Shown: piece by piece, positions 40,498 to 42,797 of the stretch
Layout: every line of letters starts with the position of its first letter
Numbering within the stretch: position 1 is the stretch's first letter
Origin: an uncultured Pirellulaceae bacterium
GTDB taxonomy: Bacteria; Planctomycetota; Planctomycetia; Pirellulales; Pirellulaceae
Assembly: GCA_937941455.1 (NCBI GenBank)
Contig: CALDHM010000076.1
Location: 1 to 42,797 of the forward strand
Length of the DNA: 42,797 nt
Direction of reading: 5' to 3'
Notes under the pieces: model-generated
What the model saw: only the letters and a program-made list of their open reading frames with translations
What the model was told of the DNA's origin: nothing
Database searches by the model: none
Position numbers and translations under genes: made by a program

Positions 40498-41925
40498 CTA
40501 GTAGAAAACCTCTAGACGCACGCCGGGGATGATCGCGGTGTCCAATGCAACGGTGCTGGGTCGCACGACCTGCAAGTCGGCTGTTGCACGAATGTTTTTG
40601 GAGATGGCACGATTGTAAAACCATTCCAAACCGTACTCATGCCGCTGAGGTAGAATGGCGGCTGTCAAGGTGCGGAAATTGTCGGAAAGTCCGACATGGA
40701 ATAAGCCGAGGCCAAATGTATCGAGTGAGCGAAGGGAGTTCATGACTCGTCCCCCTAGCCCAATGGCAGCCGTATAACTCACCGGATTCGGATCGCCGTC
40801 AGACAAACCGACAGTCCCAAAAATGCCCCAGTTTCGATCAGGCTGCCCACAGTCCTGCCAAAGGGCTTGATAAAAGTTGCCGTACAACGCCCAAGACCCT
40901 CGCGTGGTCGGGAGTGGACCAATAGGACTCGGAAGATTTAAATACGCGGCTGGGTCGACCGTTGTATACCGCGAGCTACTCCAAATTCCCCCAAAATTGT
41001 AAATCCCAGGCAATCCGAGGAGATTGGTGCCTAAGTTAAAATTTGGCATTAACACGACACCTTCTTCGTATAAGTTCTGAAGTCCGGTCGTAGCTCGCTC
41101 GACGGGATCAAAAACGGTAAAGGTAAACACTGGCTGCAGCTCACGCAAAATCGCGAATCCCACTCCTGCGGCCCCATAGGGAATCGTTCTCGCAGCAATC
41201 GGATTGAAAACCAACGATGTGTTCATGAACCCGCTGATGCCGGGCCGACTTAGCCCAGGGGCAGAATTGTAACGAATAGGAAAGTCGTCGAGCGTATTAA
41301 TTTTACCGGCGTACACGGCGAAATTTTCGGAGAGGGCTTGCGTGATTTTTAATCCCGTCAGCGCAGTTACATTTTCATTCGCTTTGGGGAATGCCATCGC
41401 GATGTTGCTGGGAGCCAGCAGGCCATCAATATTGTTGACCGACTGTCCCAGTCGAGATTCCAAGTGCATATCGATAAATAGGCCTTGCCACAGACCGATT
41501 TTCTGGCCATCAAACTTTGAAAACAAGTCTAATTTGCCACCATACTCCCACTCCTGGGATCGCCCGCCTGCAGCCAGACCTTGGTAAAACTGTGTGGCGG
41601 CAAAATCGAGCGATACACCCTTTGCCGCGAGACGCTCTTTGATTCCCCCCTCAGGCCGCATCGCAGCTGCCATTTCGTACGATTGTTGATCGGGAAGAAC
41701 ATCGCGGTACAGAGGACGATTCGCAACGTCAGCTGGGATAGCTTGGTTTTGTCGATTTTTTTCCCAACCAGCTGGGGGCAAATTACTATCCGTTAGACTT
41801 GCAGTTACCGGCGCGTTCGAGTGAGACTGAGCATAAACGGCATTTTCGACGTCTGAGATAATCGCCGAAATGACGATGAAGACCATGCATGCAATTTCAA
41901 ATTTGCGTTTGGTACCTTTGAGCAT
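40498..41925 (-). CDS. OprB-family carbohydrate-selective porin
   Basis: A 475-residue outer-membrane beta-barrel. A long signal (FEIACMVFIVISAIISDVENAVYAQ) is followed by a linker. The OprB pattern includes IKERLAAKGVSLDFAATQFYQGLAAGG, YGGKLDLFSKFDGQKIGLWQGLF, and ENFAVYAGKINTLDD. The strands alternate hydrophobic residues through to the end. The last residues, VRLEVFY, end in an aromatic, as the BAM machinery expects. OprB porins take up glucose and related sugars in Pseudomonas; planctomycete relatives have no proven substrate. It is convergent with the small membrane protein and stands alone. Confidence 0.9.
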   Translation of the reverse strand: MLKGTKRKFEIACMVFIVISAIISDVENAVYAQSHSNAPVTASLTDSNLPPAGWEKNRQNQAIPADVANRPLYRDVLPDQQSYEMAAAMRPEGGIKERLAAKGVSLDFAATQFYQGLAAGGRSQEWEYGGKLDLFSKFDGQKIGLWQGLFIDMHLESRLGQSVNNIDGLLAPSNIAMAFPKANENVTALTGLKITQALSENFAVYAGKINTLDDFPIRYNSAPGLSRPGISGFMNTSLVFNPIAARTIPYGAAGVGFAILRELQPVFTFTVFDPVERATTGLQNLYEEGVVLMPNFNLGTNLLGLPGIYNFGGIWSSSRYTTVDPAAYLNLPSPIGPLPTTRGSWALYGNFYQALWQDCGQPDRNWGIFGTVGLSDGDPNPVSYTAAIGLGGRVMNSLRSLDTFGLGLFHVGLSDNFRTLTAAILPQRHEYGLEWFYNRAISKNIRATADLQVVRPSTVALDTAIIPGVRLEVFY

Positions 41926-42474
41926 GGCGGTTTTCTTAAAAAGCTTGTGGACTTTAACAAATTACCCATGAAGCCACGCGAATGCGGGCCATCAACGCAC
42001 ACAGTGCAAGCGGATGCGTCTTTTTCCCAGCTTGCTCGGCGCAATCGATCAGGCGGAACGGCAAAATTCACTATCAGGATTATCGTAATATTCGTTACAA
42101 CGCTTTAGGCCATCTGCCGAGATCTGCAGTTGACAAGGGAAATGAACCCTTACGATTGTTTATGGCTGCGACTGACGGCTGAAGGGAGTAACTAAACTTC
42201 TGCGATGCTGGATCGGAAGATGGGAAGATTGGGGCATACAGTAAGCGGCCAAACTGGCTTCATTCGAGTATTCAAATCCTATTCGCCAACGACAAGAGGC
42301 CACGGTTGTGAGCGTCGATGATTTTTAGACTCGCTTGACAATCCCACATTCCTCAATGCTTGCGATTTTTCCACTAAACGAATTTTGATCCACTCAGGAA
42401 TAATGAAGTTCGCCAAGATTGGAAGATTGTGAGTCACCCTATGTCAGAATGTTCTGATAGGAAATGAGACCAAG
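41926..42474. other. Spacer before the IS3 remnant
   Basis: No gene is supported. TGAGTCACCC at 42430, about 45 bases before the orfA-like ATG, might be the left end of the IS3-type element, but the partner end is not visible. Confidence 0.35.
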
Positions 42475-42621
42475 ATGGAACGTCGAAGATTTACCTGGTA
42501 GTTCAAGCTCGCCGCGGTAAAGGGGGAACAAAAAGGGAAGAACAAAAAGTCGAGCATCAACTGGCCAGTCAAAACGCACCGTCCAGGGGGTTTAGCAAGG
42601 CCGCAGAAAATAGGGGTTTTG
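42475..42621 (+). pseudogene. Degenerate IS3-family orfA remnant with in-frame TAG
   Basis: An ATG at 42475 opens MERRRFTW, then a TAG at 42499-42501, then FKLAAVKGEQKGKNKKSS in the same frame. Intact IS3-family OrfA proteins begin with a basic MxRRRFTxEFKLxAVxLV segment that starts their helix-turn-helix, so the match on both sides of the TAG is good. Beyond about 42530 the text no longer resembles the family. I read it as a decayed insertion sequence, not a coding gene. Confidence 0.5.
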
Positions 42622-42697
42622 GCGAGGAAGGTCCTGGGCCTAAATAATGCCTGTCTCGAATGGCACTGTCGCGGTGAAACGCGGGTTTTTTGCGTTT

Positions 42698-42797
42698 TTA
42701 TAACTCGAAGGTGTTGTCTCCCTGCTTCAACCTCGCACGCAGCTCGTGGCGGGGCTGCATCATCCTCCGATACTTGTCCTTGCGTTTCTTCAGGACG
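42698..42797 (-). CDS. 3-prime end of an unidentified gene, cut by the window edge
   Basis: On the minus strand a frame enters from the right edge and reads ...VLKKRKDKYRRMMQPRHELR followed by ARLKQGDNTFEL and a TAA at 42698-42700. The basic, helical tail is compatible with many families and none is recognised. Only 33 codons are inside the window. It points towards the IS3 remnant on its left. Confidence 0.4.
   Translation of the reverse strand, partial: VLKKRKDKYRRMMQPRHELRARLKQGDNTFEL

Overview
This window looks like a chromosomal segment of a planctomycete, probably of the Pirellulaceae. The evidence is the set of families present: a cytochrome-like DUF1549/DUF1553 protein followed by a DUF1501 protein, a TIGR03067-type secreted protein, a PSCyt1-type c-type cytochrome with a membrane region, a Bacteroidetes/planctomycete-type fused GlmU-like enzyme, Tat-exported proteins and many long Sec signal peptides. 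Genes are mostly single units on both strands with long spacers, and no CRISPR array or prophage was seen. Family assignments come from reading motifs, not from a search.

Layout. 1-1640: an IS200-like (Y1/HUH) transposase running off the left edge, followed by an AT-rich tract of short repeats. 1638-4806: CCA-adding enzyme family protein, TIGR03067 protein, membrane cytochrome. 5027-6474: tRNA-Leu(CAG), a possible gene remnant, and a rhomboid protease. 6806-12410: DUF1549/DUF1553 plus DUF1501 pair, facing a Tat-exported alkaline phosphatase. 12859-18998: M61 peptidase, a repeat-rich spacer, and a 1086-residue secreted protein that joins a YCF48-like propeller, a PIG-L-like region without recognisable metal ligands and a CBM9-like end. 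19400-23700: OmpH/Skp-like chaperone with a good terminator, GlmU-like enzyme, DMT-type membrane protein, a lone rplX and a DinB-like protein. 24094-27135: three Tad-type pseudopilin proteins on the minus strand, divergent from a coiled-coil exported protein.

28102-30729 is a decayed stretch between two minus-strand tRNA genes (tRNA-Ile2/Met CAT and tRNA-Leu TAG). It holds a broken gene with an in-frame TAG and a short Imm32-like gene. 31152-34454 carries an AlkA-like DNA glycosylase, an 81-residue unknown, a XerC/D recombinase and a THUMP-type RNA methyltransferase. 34455-35261 is a spacer with an IS4-type transposase remnant. 35262-41925 is an RND efflux operon (lipoprotein adaptor plus pump), a small membrane protein and a convergent OprB-like porin. 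The right edge holds an IS3 orfA remnant with an in-frame TAG and a partial unknown gene.

Shared themes. None of the three tRNA genes encodes its CCA end, which fits the CCA-adding enzyme in the same window. Envelope functions dominate: cytochromes, rhomboid, phosphatase, M61, OmpH, Tad proteins, RND pump and porin. The spacers hold at least three kinds of short dispersed repeat next to transposase genes or remnants. The least conventional items are the YCF48/PIG-L-like/CBM9 protein, the repeat families beside the Y1 transposase, and the tRNA-bounded gene graveyard.
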